Assembly: GCF_028769735.1 (NCBI RefSeq)
Contig: NC_088169.1
Location: 46,847,229 to 46,911,228 of the forward strand
Source of the DNA: Zonotrichia leucophrys gambelii
Lineage: Eukaryota; Chordata; Aves; Passeriformes; Passerellidae
Reading direction: 5' to 3'
Length of the DNA: 64,000 nt
This document shows positions 1-13,300 of this stretch, piece by piece. The stretch's first letter is position 1. Every line of letters begins with the position of its first letter. A program made the translations under genes and the position numbers. The notes under the pieces are model-generated. The model searched no databases and was not told where the DNA came from. It was given only the letters and a program-made list of their open reading frames with translations.

Positions 1-3000
1 TAAAGCACTTGGTAAAAATCACTGATGTCTCACTTCTGAAGGACTGAGCTTTTCTGCAACAAAGAAAAGGATGTACCAATATTATTTGTGATTTCAATGC
101 TTGAAGTGTAAGTTGTTATTATTTCAATTTAATGGACTTCATTGGCTAAGGTAAAAGAGATTTTATGCTAGTTTTCAAGATGCACTTTAAAACTTTGAGA
201 AGTTTTAAAGGGGTAAATGAACTGTAAAATGTGAGTGACTGTTAGCTTTGGATTATGCTGCTTGATTATGCTGATAATAACTGCTGGTCATTTTGAGGTA
301 AAATCAGGATCATCATTTCAGGCATATGGAATGTCAAAAAATGGTGCTTAGTTTCTCTACTATACAGAAAGTATAATAAAGAATCTTAATTGATGATAAT
401 TGTATTTAACTCTAAAAGACTTCTAGAATTTCCATATTGATTAAAAACATTTCTTACTTTTCCTGGACTGTTGTGTTTGTTTTTCTTAACTGTTGTTAAA
501 AATTATAGCAACAAATGTTCCTCTGTTGCAGTGGCTTTCAACCTCCTTCAGCCCACAGATCCTGACAGAATTTAAAACAGGACCCTATATAAAAAAGTTA
601 AACCAACTGGCAGTTGGAGTAATTTTTTGCTTTTTTTTCTTACTTGTCTTTCACAGACTCCATTCTTGTACTACCTAAACCTTTACAGGTCCGTGCAGCA
701 CTACTTTAAAAAACATTATTCATATTGTCCCTAATCAGCTGAACCAAATAATTCAGTCCAATTCTTTATCAAAATTTCAGCTGCTCTTTCGGTGTCTAGG
801 AGTGAATGAAATCTAATCCCTTTTGTCTGAGTGACAATGTGGAATTAAGGCCTGAATTCACCATCTGCACCTTCTATTAGCTATTTATACATGTATCTCC
901 CATCACCATCTAGGCTTTGGGCAAAGCATCATTCTGCTTTAATTTCCCATAAGATAAAATGTAATAAAAAGTAGTCTTGGCAAAGAATTGCCTTAACATT
1001 AAGTGATAAGTATGTATGTTCTGTGTGATTTGACCAGTGCCAAGTGTAGCCCATGTCTGACATACAAATTCTTGCCGCACTTCCTGCTTTTCATTGCCCA
1101 ATGGCCTCCATAGAGATGCTGTCCAAATTGCCAACCTCATTCAGAAGGAGGGTGTGTGAAATGGCCCACAATGAGGCAATTAAATCCAGATACTTGTTTA
1201 GACACAAAAGATTGCAGCAGATAATAGGGGCACTGTCTGATGTGCTCGAGAGAGAAGATCCTCAGCACCATCTTGATGTCTAGGGACCTGGAAACATGCT
1301 TATGAGAAGACATGATGTTTCTCTGATCATCTGGCAGATTCTCACACAAGAAAATATTTCATTTATATTTTATTCCAGTGTATTAGATTGTCTTCTATTA
1401 TATTTTCTATCATTTTACCTAATTCTCCTCTTTCTATCTTTCCTCTCATTCTCATATTCACCCCCAAACCATAATTTACCTTCAGAGAAAATGGAAACAG
1501 TTTTCTATAAAACTAATAAGATGTTGAATTGTTTGACAGTATTTGGTTGGGAGGCAATATTTTATTATTAAAAGAACAAAGAAAAAAGGAAAATATAAAA
1601 CTTAAAATAATTCACAAGAAATACCTTCAACAAGAATACATGTATCAGAAGCATGAAGATGTTATATCCAAAATTGCAATCTGAAAACCACACACTCATG
1701 TGCCATAGATTTTCACATTTTTCCAACTTACAGATATCTTCCTTGGAATGAACAGAAAATAAACTTTTTAACGTGTTTCAGTAGTCTGGAAGTATAAGTC
1801 TTGACATTCATTTCACTCTGTCAAAGTAGTTTTCATGTTTTTCAATGTGTCTCCATTTAGCAATACAATATCCAAACCATTCTGGGAGCAGTGAAAAGAA
1901 CTCACATTTAGCATTGTGCAATATATAATACATGCTCATTGTAGACCTGTGAACTTTTCAATGAGACAGATGCATGCTGGTTTACACTGTTTTCTGCAGC
2001 ATGTGGAACACATCAGTGTCTCACCAATTGCCTGCTTCAGCGTCCTAAGATTGATCTATAAAGGCCTTTTTCTACTCCCTACCAAAAGATCCCATCCATA
2101 CATCCAAATGAATAAATAAATAAATATATGGATGGAATAAATCTACCTTACAGGGTTATGCTAATCATTGAAGGACAATTGAAGGAAATATTTTGACATT
2201 CTTTCTTAGTGAGTGGTTCTACATCTTCTCCCTAAGTGTCCTAGAATGTTTATAATATTTCTCTTTGTAATACCTACAATACTTCACTCTTTAAAGTCTC
2301 TTCTGAATGGTACCACTATAAGTAGCTCTGTGTACATTAGAAAACACATGAATACACCTTACTCATGCTCTGGCTTCAGCTCTGCTGACAAGAAATCTAG
2401 CTACTAGAAGTAATATCTATATTTCAATATTGTCTCTTTCTAATTAATGGATAAGAAAGAGACCCCATTCTGAAACATTCACTTGTCTTTTGATTGCTGG
2501 TGGAATTTCCAGATATTCTATCATTTAGCTGCACCATACAGTTAATATGGTTCATAAATGTGCAAAATATTTGTCAAGCTCAGGTAACAGGTTATGGCCA
2601 GATTTCTTCCATTTAATGTTTTACAACTTTTTTTAAAGTATTAAGGGATAAGGCAAAAATATGGTACAGAGAAGTTATCAAATTGTTACTCCTACATAAT
2701 GTTATGGCAATTATATGGGGGAAAATTGTCCTGGGATGCGTATTTATCGTTTACTCTTACAGTTCAATGCACTTGTTATGTTGTTATGTGCTCAGAAATC
2801 TTTTATGTTACTTCAAAGGATCGTGAAATCTGAACAGTTTATTCATGTACCAAAAGAAACATTTCAAGGATGTTTATCAACTGTAACTAAAAAGGATAAT
2901 GCATATTTTTTTCCATGTCTAGGTGATTAATAACAGAAAAGTCCAGGTAAGTGGTAACAAACAGGTATCCATTAGTACCCATGCTGTAATGTGAGTTCTC

Positions 3001-5957
3001 CCTTACTGCAGCATTGCTGACAAGATAAACTTCAAGGCAGAAGAGGAAAAGAAAAGGCAAAAAAACAAATTCTGGTTATTCTAGTATATCTTTCCATGTC
3101 AGGCTGTAGAAACCACAGCTCAGCTTGAAAGAACAACTAAAAATATTTGTTTTCCTTCCCCACAGAGAGCAAAAGATAGACCAGGAGAGAGAAAAAAGAA
3201 AACCAAAAATCATGCTTCATATTTTTGGCCCAGTCCTAGCACAAATTAGTATGGTGAAGAAAAGGAAAGACTTCCAACCTCTCTTTTCAGGGATTAAGCT
3301 GTGTTTTTCACACGTTGTCTGTTCTTCTTTCTTTTAGATTCCCTTCTACACTTGTTAGAAAGATGAAAGCAAAGGAACAATTTATATTGGTTTAGAGCAC
3401 TTGTGTGATAACTTTTACTGCCCTTATTCTGTTCAGGCAGAATGTCCAAACTTACTGCATACAGACCTTGTGACTTCCTTAGAAAAGTCAGAACAAGACA
3501 CAGAAACTAACAAAATCTGGGGTGTTCCATTCTGAAGCCTCCTTGCAGCATTTTTGAAGAAATTGACTCTTTTTCTTTCCTTGGATTTGTAACAGATTTC
3601 TTAGGTGGTGGAATATTAACGTAGCATAAAGTCTTGAAAGAGCAATACTGAAGTTATAATTTCATCTCTAGAAGCATCTTGGAAATATATTTGGATATAA
3701 ATGCATGGATAGAAAATAGATCTTTATATAATTAGCAGTTCAGAGATATCTAAGGATTTAATCTTCACTTTTTTTCTTTTTTTTTTTTTTTTCCGAGCTA
3801 TATGGTTACAGCAAAAATTATTATGAAGTCTTTTCCTTCTAGTTTTAGTAATACCATAGGGACTAAATATGATGAAAAATTTTGGAGTCTGAACCACCTG
3901 ATATTAGAATATTTATTTTAGGTTGTGTTTTTCATGGGGCAAATATCATCCCTGGTGCTCCTTGAAGTCTTTTTCCCTGTTCCTCAGACAAAAGAATTTA
4001 TTAGATAATGTGTCAATTCTCATGGAAGAGTTTTGTTTCAGTGAAAATAAAAAAAAGAGCAAGGAGAGAGAATGCTTATTGTTCTCTTTTGAACTTCATG
4101 TTATCCATTTATGACCATGATCTGCCTAGAGAAATGTATTTGCTTTTTATCTTTTGTCTATTTCTAAATGAGGTTAAGGAAATTATTCCTGAAACAGTGA
4201 CTTTTTAAGATTATTACCTTTAAAACTTTATAAATTATGGAAGATATTTTTAGAAAGACTCTGTATTTTAGTGGGGTTTTTTAATAAGTCTATTACTAAT
4301 AGTAATTTCTTATTGCCTTAGCAATACATTTTCTACCATGTTAACTATGAGGTAATTCACTGCCCAAAGGATACTAAACAGATTCCACAGTCCTCTTAAA
4401 ATAGATGCAATCGATTCTCCATCCCTAAAACTTGTAAAATATGTGAACTTGAAGAAAAAGCCACAGGTAAAAAAACCCACAAAGAGTATTTTATATACCA
4501 ATAGCTATATAATTAATTGCCATAGGTAATGTTATAGTAACTGTAGGTATAATTTTTTTAGCATAATAATGGTAATGAACTTTTTCTTCTGCTTTGATTA
4601 GGGACATTCTTCTGCCCCCACCTGAATCTTTTTTTTTTGTAACAAGCTGTTGTTTTTCTCTTCCGTTTAGAGAAAGATCAGATATGTAAACATTGAGGAT
4701 ATAACAGAGATTTGAATCTCATTTCTTCTGAAAAAAAGTTCTTGCACAAGGAAATGTTGCTATTCTATTTATTGTTATAGTCAATGAATGAACAATCACT
4801 TTTTTCTAATTCTTAATCAATAGATTTTAGAGTATCTGCCTTAGAAAATCTACTCCGTAATTTTGTAGGTCTTTGAACTGCACCTCTCCTAATTTATTTT
4901 ACAACAATAGCATTCATACATATGTGGCATTAATCACTGCTTCATTATAACTGATTTATTGAAAAGAATATGACCATCAATCCATTCAATTAGAAGTTTG
5001 ACAAATAAAATGTAAAATTATATGGTGTCCTGGTGAGGGCAGCAAAACACTCAACATACATGCTCTTAATAAGCCAGTTGCTGTTCTATGCAAACTAATT
5101 CTGAAAATGCAAATTAGAGGAATTTATGTTTTTCAATTTAGCAATACAAGCTAGGAAGGGACATTTTTCCTTTTTTTTTCTTTTCAATCACTGTCTTTGT
5201 TTGTCTAATACTAATGATAAAACTTATCTATTTTTTTAACCTTTACATCACAAATGATAATGTGTATGCAGTTGAAATCAGATTCAGTATTAATCTCAAA
5301 GGACAGTAGAAATGTTGGAAGCAACCTGATTTTTTTCCTTCTTGTGTCTTGATATACAATATTAAAAAATACTTGAACTATGTTTGGCTGCCTCCTACTG
5401 CATTATAATTTCTTGATTTAGAGTAACTGGTAAAGTAATTCTTTGAAAAATTATTCTGATTGCCTGGAAAATATAAAATGAGGAAGTGTCCTGACAGTAA
5501 ATCTCAAGACCTAAATGAGTGAGCTAATAAGTAAACAGAAATTTACTTATCTTCCCTCCTTTTCAGTGATCCTTCCAGGAAGCTCAAATCATACATTTTT
5601 ATTTTAGGTAGAAACAACTATCCAAAGTGGAAGTCAGCTGACAAATACTTAATAGTCGACAAATATTTAATATTAGGCAAATTTTAATGAATAGTTAATT
5701 TTTTTCTCTTCCTGGAATGGAAAGAAAAGAGAGCTATATACCCAGACTTTTTAAGTATGTATTAATTTTGCTCATATGTGCTAAATTTTACTTCCTTTTT
5801 GACTGATTCTTTCAAAATCTGTGATATACATGCTGAAAAAGAAATTATTTACATTATATGCTTCTGTTAAAAGGGAAAATAATGTTATATTTCATGCTAA
5901 GCAATAAACAAAGAACATTTTTAGAGAAAATATGCAATTTTTAGAGAAAACAGATGC
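1..5957. other. AT-rich non-coding DNA
   Basis: I see no gene here. The sequence is AT-rich and every open frame is short, with no recognisable domain. A T-rich run lies near 3770-3793. A short stretch at about 1053-1349 is open on both strands and a little richer in GC than its surroundings, but I could not match either reading to a known protein or repeat family. The rest is plain intergenic sequence, consistent with the gene desert expected upstream of SLITRK1. Confidence 0.6.
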
Positions 5958-6152
5958 AATTATTGTTAAACCTATTTGTTGGGCTTATATTTGCAATTAT
6001 TTACAACATTCAGCCTCAAACTAACCTGAAATATGAATTGCACTTTATGTTTAAGAAAATTATTGTTAAACATATTTTTTAGGCTTATATTTGGATTTCT
6101 TTAAAACACTCAGACTCAAACTAACTTAGAATATGAATTTCATTATATGTTT
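5958..6152. repeat. Two-copy tandem duplication, 100-bp period
   Basis: Bases 5958-6052 and 6058-6152 are two direct copies in exact register at a 100-bp offset. Aligning them by eye gives about 15 differences in 95 positions (roughly 84% identity) and no gaps. Just upstream, a 21-bp-period repeat of a TTTTTAGAGAAAA-type motif sits at about 5918-5955. The copies carry no ORF. The divergence implies an old duplication. Confidence 0.8.
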
Positions 6153-9100
6153 CAAATCTGTCAGTAGCTCTGTGCAATGTAAATGTTTTGATTTTTATGA
6201 AGTATGTTCTGTTTAGGAGGAAAAGAAAACAATTCCAATTTTTTAAAGGTTTTTCTTTAAAGAAAAGAAAAATTGTAAGCTTTGATTTCATAAATGCAAA
6301 ATAGTCAGCAATTTAAAATGATATACAGTTATTCAGTTCTTAAAGTGTCACTGTATAGAGGATTACTTGAATATCTATTGCAAGGTTACTTATTTTTCCT
6401 CTTTTTTTAACTTTTTGTTGCTGTTGTTAATCTAACATTGTAAACATTATCATCACATAACTCTCCCGAGGCTATTATTTGTAAAGGGTGAAGAAGAATA
6501 ACTGTAATATATTTCTAAAATGTGTACAGGTGTGAAGGTGTAAATCTTGATATGCTTTGCATTCTTTCAAAGTTATTTTTGAAGCACTGCACAACTTTCT
6601 TTCCTTAAAGAAGGAAATTTATATTATCTTAAAAATTAAGATCATACCTATATAATCTTTATATTATACCTGTGTAAGTAATTATACCCATATAAGCGTT
6701 AATATTATACCTATATAAGTAAATAAGTAACCTGATATAAAAAAAGATAAAGTCTTAACTCATATGTACCAATCTCCTGTCTTTCACAATAAGTGATAGG
6801 GAAACTGCTGCAGATTAGCTGCTTGCCATAATACTAATTTTTTTTTCTGATTGTTTTTATAATCACATAATCATTTTCCTGAAATTTCTAGCTGTGGGGT
6901 TTTAAAAAAATAAAAGAAAGTAAACTTATTAAATCAAACTAATTTTTAATATTAAAAAAGTTATATTTTTTAAAGTAATAAAAAAAATTAAGAGATTTCA
7001 TGAGTATAGTTGTATGGTCCCCACACAAGAGTAGAGTTCTCTCAGGGAGTATCATTCATCCTCCTGTTTAGACTATTACCACTGATAGTTGTACTTGGTC
7101 CCATAAAATGAAGAGGAAATAGAAGGAAAAAAAGAGAAATGGAAAGAAAGAGAAATTCTGCTAATCAAATCACAATTTCTGTTTGTGAGAAGTAAAAAAA
7201 TCGCATTTCACCCTCCAGTTCTTTCTGTTGTGTTTTTTTTCCCCCTACAGAGGTCAGTGGTCAGGACTTCAAGCTAAGTTTGTGGCTTTGAGGAAGACTG
7301 AAAGAAAAGGATAAGGTAAAATAAGATCAGGCATTGTGGAACCTGAGGGGAAAAAAAATTTGATTATTTCTATCCAGATTAAAGGAGGTAGTGGAAAGTA
7401 TAAAAAGCCATAAAAAGGCTTCTGAAATACTAAAAAGAAATAAAATTCCTTCCTTCCTTCCTGCCTTCCATTCATCCATCCATCCATCTCCAACAATTAA
7501 TTAATCATTCGGAAGGGACTGCAGGCAGGCCAAGCTGGGATCATGCTGGTACATAAATCTTCACAGATTGGTGCAAGAAATATATTTACAGTCATTTACA
7601 TGTAGAGCTATCCTTTTTCTTTTTCCAGAATGCAAACATTCTTTTCAAGACTTGTGGAACTGCCTCAGGCTGGGATTTGTGGATGATACACAGTGATAGA
7701 TGTCAGAGGTCGTGGCCCTACCATTCATGTTGGGATTTTACTTTCTTTCTATGTCCTTCTTGACAAGATTAAGTCGAGCATGCTCAGCTGGAGAAAATGG
7801 AGCTAAAAACTCGAGCATAGGCATTACTGCTCTGTGGCCCGTGATGGTAACTAACCTTGCTAATGACAATGGCATGTGCTCTTCTTGAAATCTGCCTGAC
7901 AGAATAGTTGTCATCCCAGGAAAATGAAAACACATGGGTGCTCTAGATAGTTAAGTCATTTTATTAAAATAATCTGCACACTTCTTTACTTCACAGTCAC
8001 CAGGTATTATGATATTTATATTTAGTTTTTCATTAGCATCATCAGGCAAGTAAATATTCCTCCAACTCAAATGATTAATCTCTGCTTGTTTTCAGCCAAA
8101 AAGAGTCCTTCTGACTCTATTTTTTAATAAAAAATTCCCAGCTTAATTTTAATCCAATTCTATACTTTACGCTTCGGTACCTTGATAATAAGAAGAAATG
8201 TCTGTCTGTCCCCTAGCCCTCCTATATTTGCATTGGTGGTGGTGTTTTACAGATCTTTTTATTATCATATGCACTGAAAAACAAGGGTTTTAGCTTCAAA
8301 ACTAAATTTGTATTAAATAAATTCCTTGTATTTTCTTAACTTTTAAAAATTTATTTTGCTATGTATATAAAATAAAGCAAAGATATCCACACACTAGCAT
8401 GTAAAAACAACATACAGAAGAAAGTGTAACTAAACACACAGAGTTGAGTACTATACAGAACACCTTTACATTTAACAATACAAATATCCTGTCTGAAAAT
8501 CACATACAGAGAGTCCAGATTATTCTGGGTGAATATTTTTAGAAGGTCATAAGGGAGAAGATTGCTAGATCTTATTCCTACAGGAAACTGATATATGCAC
8601 AGATGTTTTGTTACCTAGCAACATAGGGCCCTATCTGTTATTTACTTCATTTCTGTGATCTTACTATAGTCAATGGGGGAAACATGACAGACTTTAGGTG
8701 TACTGAGTCCTTAATCTCTGGTTCAGCAGGTCAAGAAAGGAATGGAAAATGTGTAGTTGTATATTTGCTTCTGGATAAATATTATGAAAGGCTTACCTCC
8801 CTGCACATGGCAAGTCCTTATTATTAGCTAGTATTTCACAGGAGTCAAAAATGTGTTAAAAGTCTTTACAGATTACATGAGTAAGAAGAAAACAGAAGTC
8901 AAAACAAAAATAATTTTACACCTTACAACCCCAGCTGTTGTAATTAAAGCCAGTAATTTACAAAAGGTTCTACTGAAGTGACAGCAGTGGATAATAGTGT
9001 TCTTTTCTCAGTCTTATAACACAGTGGGTATGATAGGGAATTCACTTGTAAGAAGAGCTAATAATGTTAAGAAGCTTGTCAGAGAGTAATAACAGCCACA

Positions 9101-9609
9101 ATTAGGAAAAAATATGCCTACATTTTTACTTTCATAGATATGGGTATGCTTCCATAGTTCTGACATCACACAGTTTTCTTTCTAAGCAAAGATCAATCAC
9201 TAACCTCTAAAAAGAGACTACAAAAAGGTTGTGATCCAAAACTTTTTCAAATAAAGCCTTTTCTGAGAATTGACTAGGGTATGCTTAGTGTAGAGTTCCA
9301 GGAAATTTTAATTTCTACATGCTCATGTTCTTGTGTCTGTGGGTATCTTCTGGTTTTCTTTTTTTTTTTTTTCATGAGGGAAAAGAGGGTCAATCCCTCT
9401 GTTATTTTGGGTCTCCCAAGAATACTGATGTGGTTTTGTGGGCTCTCAGAGAATCTTGGAAGCTCTTTAATCTTTTTCAAACTGGAAAACTCTCCACAAG
9501 CAAATATTTCAGACTAACTGTAGTATCTATCTTTATTGGAAAAAGCCTAATAACTTTGTGTGTATGGTGTGGGTTTAGGGCCTGATCTTCCACCTATGTG
9601 AATCTTCTG
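6153..9609. other. AT-rich non-coding DNA with a TTCC/ATCC microsatellite
   Basis: No gene is visible. A short pyrimidine microsatellite of TTCC and then CATC units lies at 7446-7491. The segment 7690-7930 is less AT-biased and more complex than its neighbours and could be a conserved non-coding element, but that is only an impression. Near 9350-9375 there is a T-rich run. Open frames here are short and match nothing I know. Confidence 0.55.
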
Positions 9610-9615
9610 TTTAGG
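9610..9615. repeat. Target-site duplication, left copy (TTTAGG)
   Basis: TTTAGG directly abuts the LTR end at 9616 and is repeated exactly at 10310-10315 after the other LTR end. A 6-bp duplication is usual for alpharetrovirus/ERVK-like (class II) integrations. Confidence 0.88.
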
Positions 9616-9736
9616 TGCAGCGAGGCGTACGTGGCCCGAAGGTCAAAGCCCGGCTAGCTGGAGGCAAGGGCCAACGCCTCGCTGCAATTCCTAGCCAGCA
9701 CCCCTCGGCGTCTGAAGGCCTCGGGCTGTGCTGGCT
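9616..9736 (-). repeat. Two consecutive inverted-repeat hairpins at the U5 end of the LTR
   Basis: The outer hairpin pairs 9616-9627 with 9675-9686 (12 bp, perfect). It continues as 9632-9637 with 9668-9673 (6 bp, perfect) after a small asymmetric internal loop. A second hairpin pairs 9693-9701 with 9728-9736 (9 bp, perfect). On the - strand these form the last ~120 bases of the LTR, where retroviral RNA would carry U5 structure next to the primer-binding site. Confidence 0.75.
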
Positions 9737-9804
9737 GCGGACGGGCTCTCACCGCAGGTATGACGAGGCAAGGAGCAGGACACTTCTCCGGTGGTTAACG
9801 TCGG

Positions 9805-9810
9805 TTTATT
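9805..9810 (-). terminator. Poly(A) signal AATAAA inside the LTR
   Basis: On the - strand the sequence reads AATAAA about 70 bp after the TATA-like box, which fits the R region of a retroviral LTR. It could end antisense transcripts locally. Confidence 0.7.
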
Positions 9811-10309
9811 GATGTTACAGGAAATCCAACAGGGAGAAACCAGCCGGGAAAGTGGCCCCGAATAAGGGGTGAAATAGGATTATAAAGGAGGGGGGGGTGT
9901 GTACAGGTGGAACTTACCAGGAGCCAATTGGGAAGGGTGAGGGGATGAACTTAACATAACTGACATTACAGGAAAACCAATAAATACAAAGTAAAGGAGG
10001 GGCCCCGGGACCACAGCCAACCACAACCCCCAGTGAGACGAAGGTTCTGGAAAACTGGGAGGAGTGGGGGGTGATTGACTGGGCCCCGGGAGGAGAAAAG
10101 ATTTGCTAAATAGGGGAGAAGGGGGAGGAGAAATTATATAACTTGGGTGACAGACACAAACTGAGGGCAGGGGTAACCATAGTAATATAACTGACATAGG
10201 AGCTAATGGAGGGAAAACTGAGGAGGACAGAACCATTTTACACATAATAGGGGGGAGCAATACATAAAATGGGGGAATAATACAAAAAACTTAACAACAC
10301 ACTACAACA

Positions 10310-10315
10310 TTTAGG
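10310..10315. repeat. Target-site duplication, right copy (TTTAGG)
   Basis: This is an exact copy of 9610-9615 immediately after the LTR terminus, and it fixes the insertion boundaries to the base. Confidence 0.88.
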
Positions 10316-13300
10316 ACCATTTTCTATTGCTACTGCTGGACAAAATAGTCTAGAGGGTTTGTTCCTCAGATATCAGTCAGGCACTGTACTGACATGTGTC
10401 TTTTTTGAGTCCTGTCTCAGGCATGTTTAATCAGCAGAAGGGTTGAAACATAATGGCTACACTGGGCTATTTAGGGTCTTTAATCCTTTCAAAGGCACTA
10501 TAGTAAGCACTGATGTAATTTATGGCATTGTGTACACGAAGTGCAGCAAACCTTATCTGAACCTGGAAACCCATTATGTGCTTCAAGTGCCTGAGAAAAC
10601 ATGGGCTCACTGAAATCAGGGATTACCTGAAGAATAAGTCAGTACTCAGCCCTGAGAAACGACAACGACTAGCACCAAAAGGTTTACAAAAACTTTAATA
10701 GGAGGGCAGAGCAGCTTTGTCATGTTGGCAGATGATGATGAACACCAAGAGAAAATGGGTTATTCTTGAAACAAGCAAAAGCCTTGAACCAGATCAGTAG
10801 CCAAAACTGGCTCCCTACCTCATGAAAACAAAGTATATATTTATTTAAGTAATTTCAATTCAGGATAAAAACCATAAATTTTGAATATTTCTTTTCCCAA
10901 AGAAGACAGAACGCTTTTCTTTATTTGTAATCTTTTGTAGTTGTTTAATTTTTGTGTGTGTATCTACAACTCAAAGCAAAATAATTTTGGAATGAAAATT
11001 TGAACTTTTCATTGAGAAGTTTCACACTAGGATTTTATGGTTTAGAAATTTGATCCTCAAACACTTTTTTATGTCATCTAAATAAATACTGCATGAATCA
11101 AAATAAGTAATTGTTTCTGTTGTTAATATGATGTTTTCTAATGGAAAATCTTAGGAATTTTATTTCCTGAGTGGAACTAGTCATGAGACAGTGAACTTCT
11201 GGCTCTGGCACACAGTTTCCAGGGGACTTCTGGAAGCAGTGATATCAGACTTCTATCACTGCTACTCTCTTGTGAGTGTAAACCCTAAGTACTCAATAAA
11301 CAAAACAATAAAACTACTGACAATGGCTAATACCTGCATCATAGGCCTTCATTGCCTTACTTTTTAACAGTAATGCCTTCCCTATTCCTTATCTTTCTTT
11401 CTTGTTATAACATCTTACCTCCCTCATCAGCACAAAAAAACAAGGAGGATAATTCTGCCGGTACGGAATGCCTTTGATTCATATTAAATTGAGGAGAACA
11501 AGATCACACAGCAAATCTCCTGAACAGCTGCTGAAGTGACACGGAGGTCTGTGTGCTTTGGAGAGTCAAGCATTGATGTAGCTGTGGTTACACAGCTCAT
11601 TTTCTGACAAGCAAGTTTTCAGATCAGGAGAAACGGTGGCAATGAGACCTTGCTTGTATCTCTGCAGCTCCACCAATGCCTGCAATCAGGGCAATTTATG
11701 AGTGCAAAACCTAAGGCCAAGAGACAATGCTTTGGTTCTTCTTTCCTGCAGTGGAGCTATGCAGCCACAAAGAGTGAGTCCCCTGGCAGTACAAAGCTTT
11801 CCTTGGAACCTTTGACCCCTTTTATATAATTAGGAACCGTGTTGTATGTGTTTTATATAGCACCTTTCCTTTTTTAAGTATTCTGGATTACTGCTGCAAA
11901 AATTCTTCCTGTAATGTTGTCCTGCTAATTGGAAGCCCAGGAGGAACTGAAGGAAGCAGCCTAGCAAAAGCAATAAAATTCCTATAATCCGGGAAATAGA
12001 AAGGCAAAGAATCCAAAACAAATACACTTAAGGATTCTCAGTGGAAATTAGAGAAGATGGCAGTTAAAGACAAGAATTATGAATATCTGCATCACTGTAG
12101 TAGGCCTGAAATTTCATCAGCTGTCCTACTATATATATATTTTTTTTTTCAGTTTAACACTTTGCCAAATCCTTGCTACATTAGGAGGATAGGACCTTTC
12201 AGAAGGTCTTTTTTTTTTTTTTCTTAATTATTTCTCAAAGAGACTATTATGTAGAGTGGACAGTTAATTAAAAATAATTGAAAACTGCATTTAATTCTCA
12301 AGAATCATGAAATTGAAAAGAAAATAAGCTCTGGTTTTTCTGCAAATTGAGAAGTGCAACATTAGCCTGAATTACAGCAATGTGGTCAATTTGTATGGTA
12401 TGATGAATTATGATTCAATGTTTTAGATAAAGATCAGCTGGTAAACATTTTAATTGTACAATTTTACTGAGCAACATTTGCCACAGTGCTGCAAATAAGA
12501 TCAATATTCTTTGTGCAGTTAGTTGGTAAAAGTTGGGAGTAGATGAATCCCTATTCAGCCCCAGCTAGTGAAGATAATATTTTGTGGATATTGGCTTCTT
12601 ACTACTACTGTTACCAATATTGATCTTGGCTAACCACTGCAGTACATTGAAATCAATTCAGGTACATTCCTTGGAGTCACCTAAAACTAGAGCACTCCAT
12701 TGTTGAATCAAGTCCATTGACTTGAAATAGCTTTATTTGCACTGGAATGTTAACAAGACGAAGAGATAGCACTTGAATGCTAACAAAACACAGAGACAAA
12801 TAGAGGCAGTCCCCTTTCTCATGACTCAGAAGCACACACAAAAAGAATCTGGTGGGGTTTGTGCTTGAAATAACAGGATTTGAAACAAAAGAAATGTTTT
12901 CCTTTACACCTAAAGGCGAGCGTGGGAGAATGTGGGCCTATGTATGAACTGATTTAACTGCAGAAGAGACATCATGAACCTGAACCAGCCCAAGCTGGTG
13001 TTAGGCTTGGTGTGACTTGGTGACAGAAATGTGCTATTTTCCTTGAGCCGCCTCATACCCAAACAGAGAGTATTTTGTTGAGAAAGATTTGAAACATCCA
13101 GTGTGTAAGCATCCAGTGAGTATGTGTTACAGAGGTTAGAAGTGATCAAGCATGATGCGCCCGCAGTATCTCTGTTCATTATCACCCTTTAAATGTGTCT
13201 GCTGTTCCTGGGACTTAGCAGTAGGAAGAGATTGTTATGGAATCATTGAAAAATGTTTGCTTTGGACTGATTTAGCTCTGCCTTTAGACAGTTACGCATT

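Larger units (their letters stand above)
9616..10309 (-). mobile_element. Solo LTR of an endogenous retrovirus (probably class II/ERVK-like)
   Basis: This is a 694-bp block, clearly GC-richer than its flanks, bounded by an exact 6-bp direct repeat (TTTAGG). Read on the - strand it begins TGTTGTAG and ends CTCGCTGCA, so it has canonical TG...CA termini. Also on the - strand there is a TATA-like TTTATAAT at about 9879-9886 and an AATAAA at 9805-9810, about 70 bp further on. This gives a U3 of about 430 bp, a short R and a U5 of roughly 170-190 bp. There is no second LTR, primer-binding site or gag/pol/env sequence beside it, so it is a solo LTR left by LTR-LTR recombination. Open frames inside it (including a 126-codon one on the - strand) are incidental. 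The intact duplication suggests a fairly recent insertion. The family name cannot be fixed without a repeat library. Confidence 0.88.

Noticed and set aside
1053..1349. Stretch open on both strands, possible retrocopy or domesticated fragment
   Set aside because: Neither strand gives a protein family I recognise, there is no poly(A) tail or target duplication, and the frames are short. A translated database search would be needed.
9880..10260. 126-codon Pro/Ser-rich frame on the - strand
   Set aside because: It lies wholly in the U3 of the solo LTR; retroviral U3 of this type is non-coding, and the composition explains the frame.
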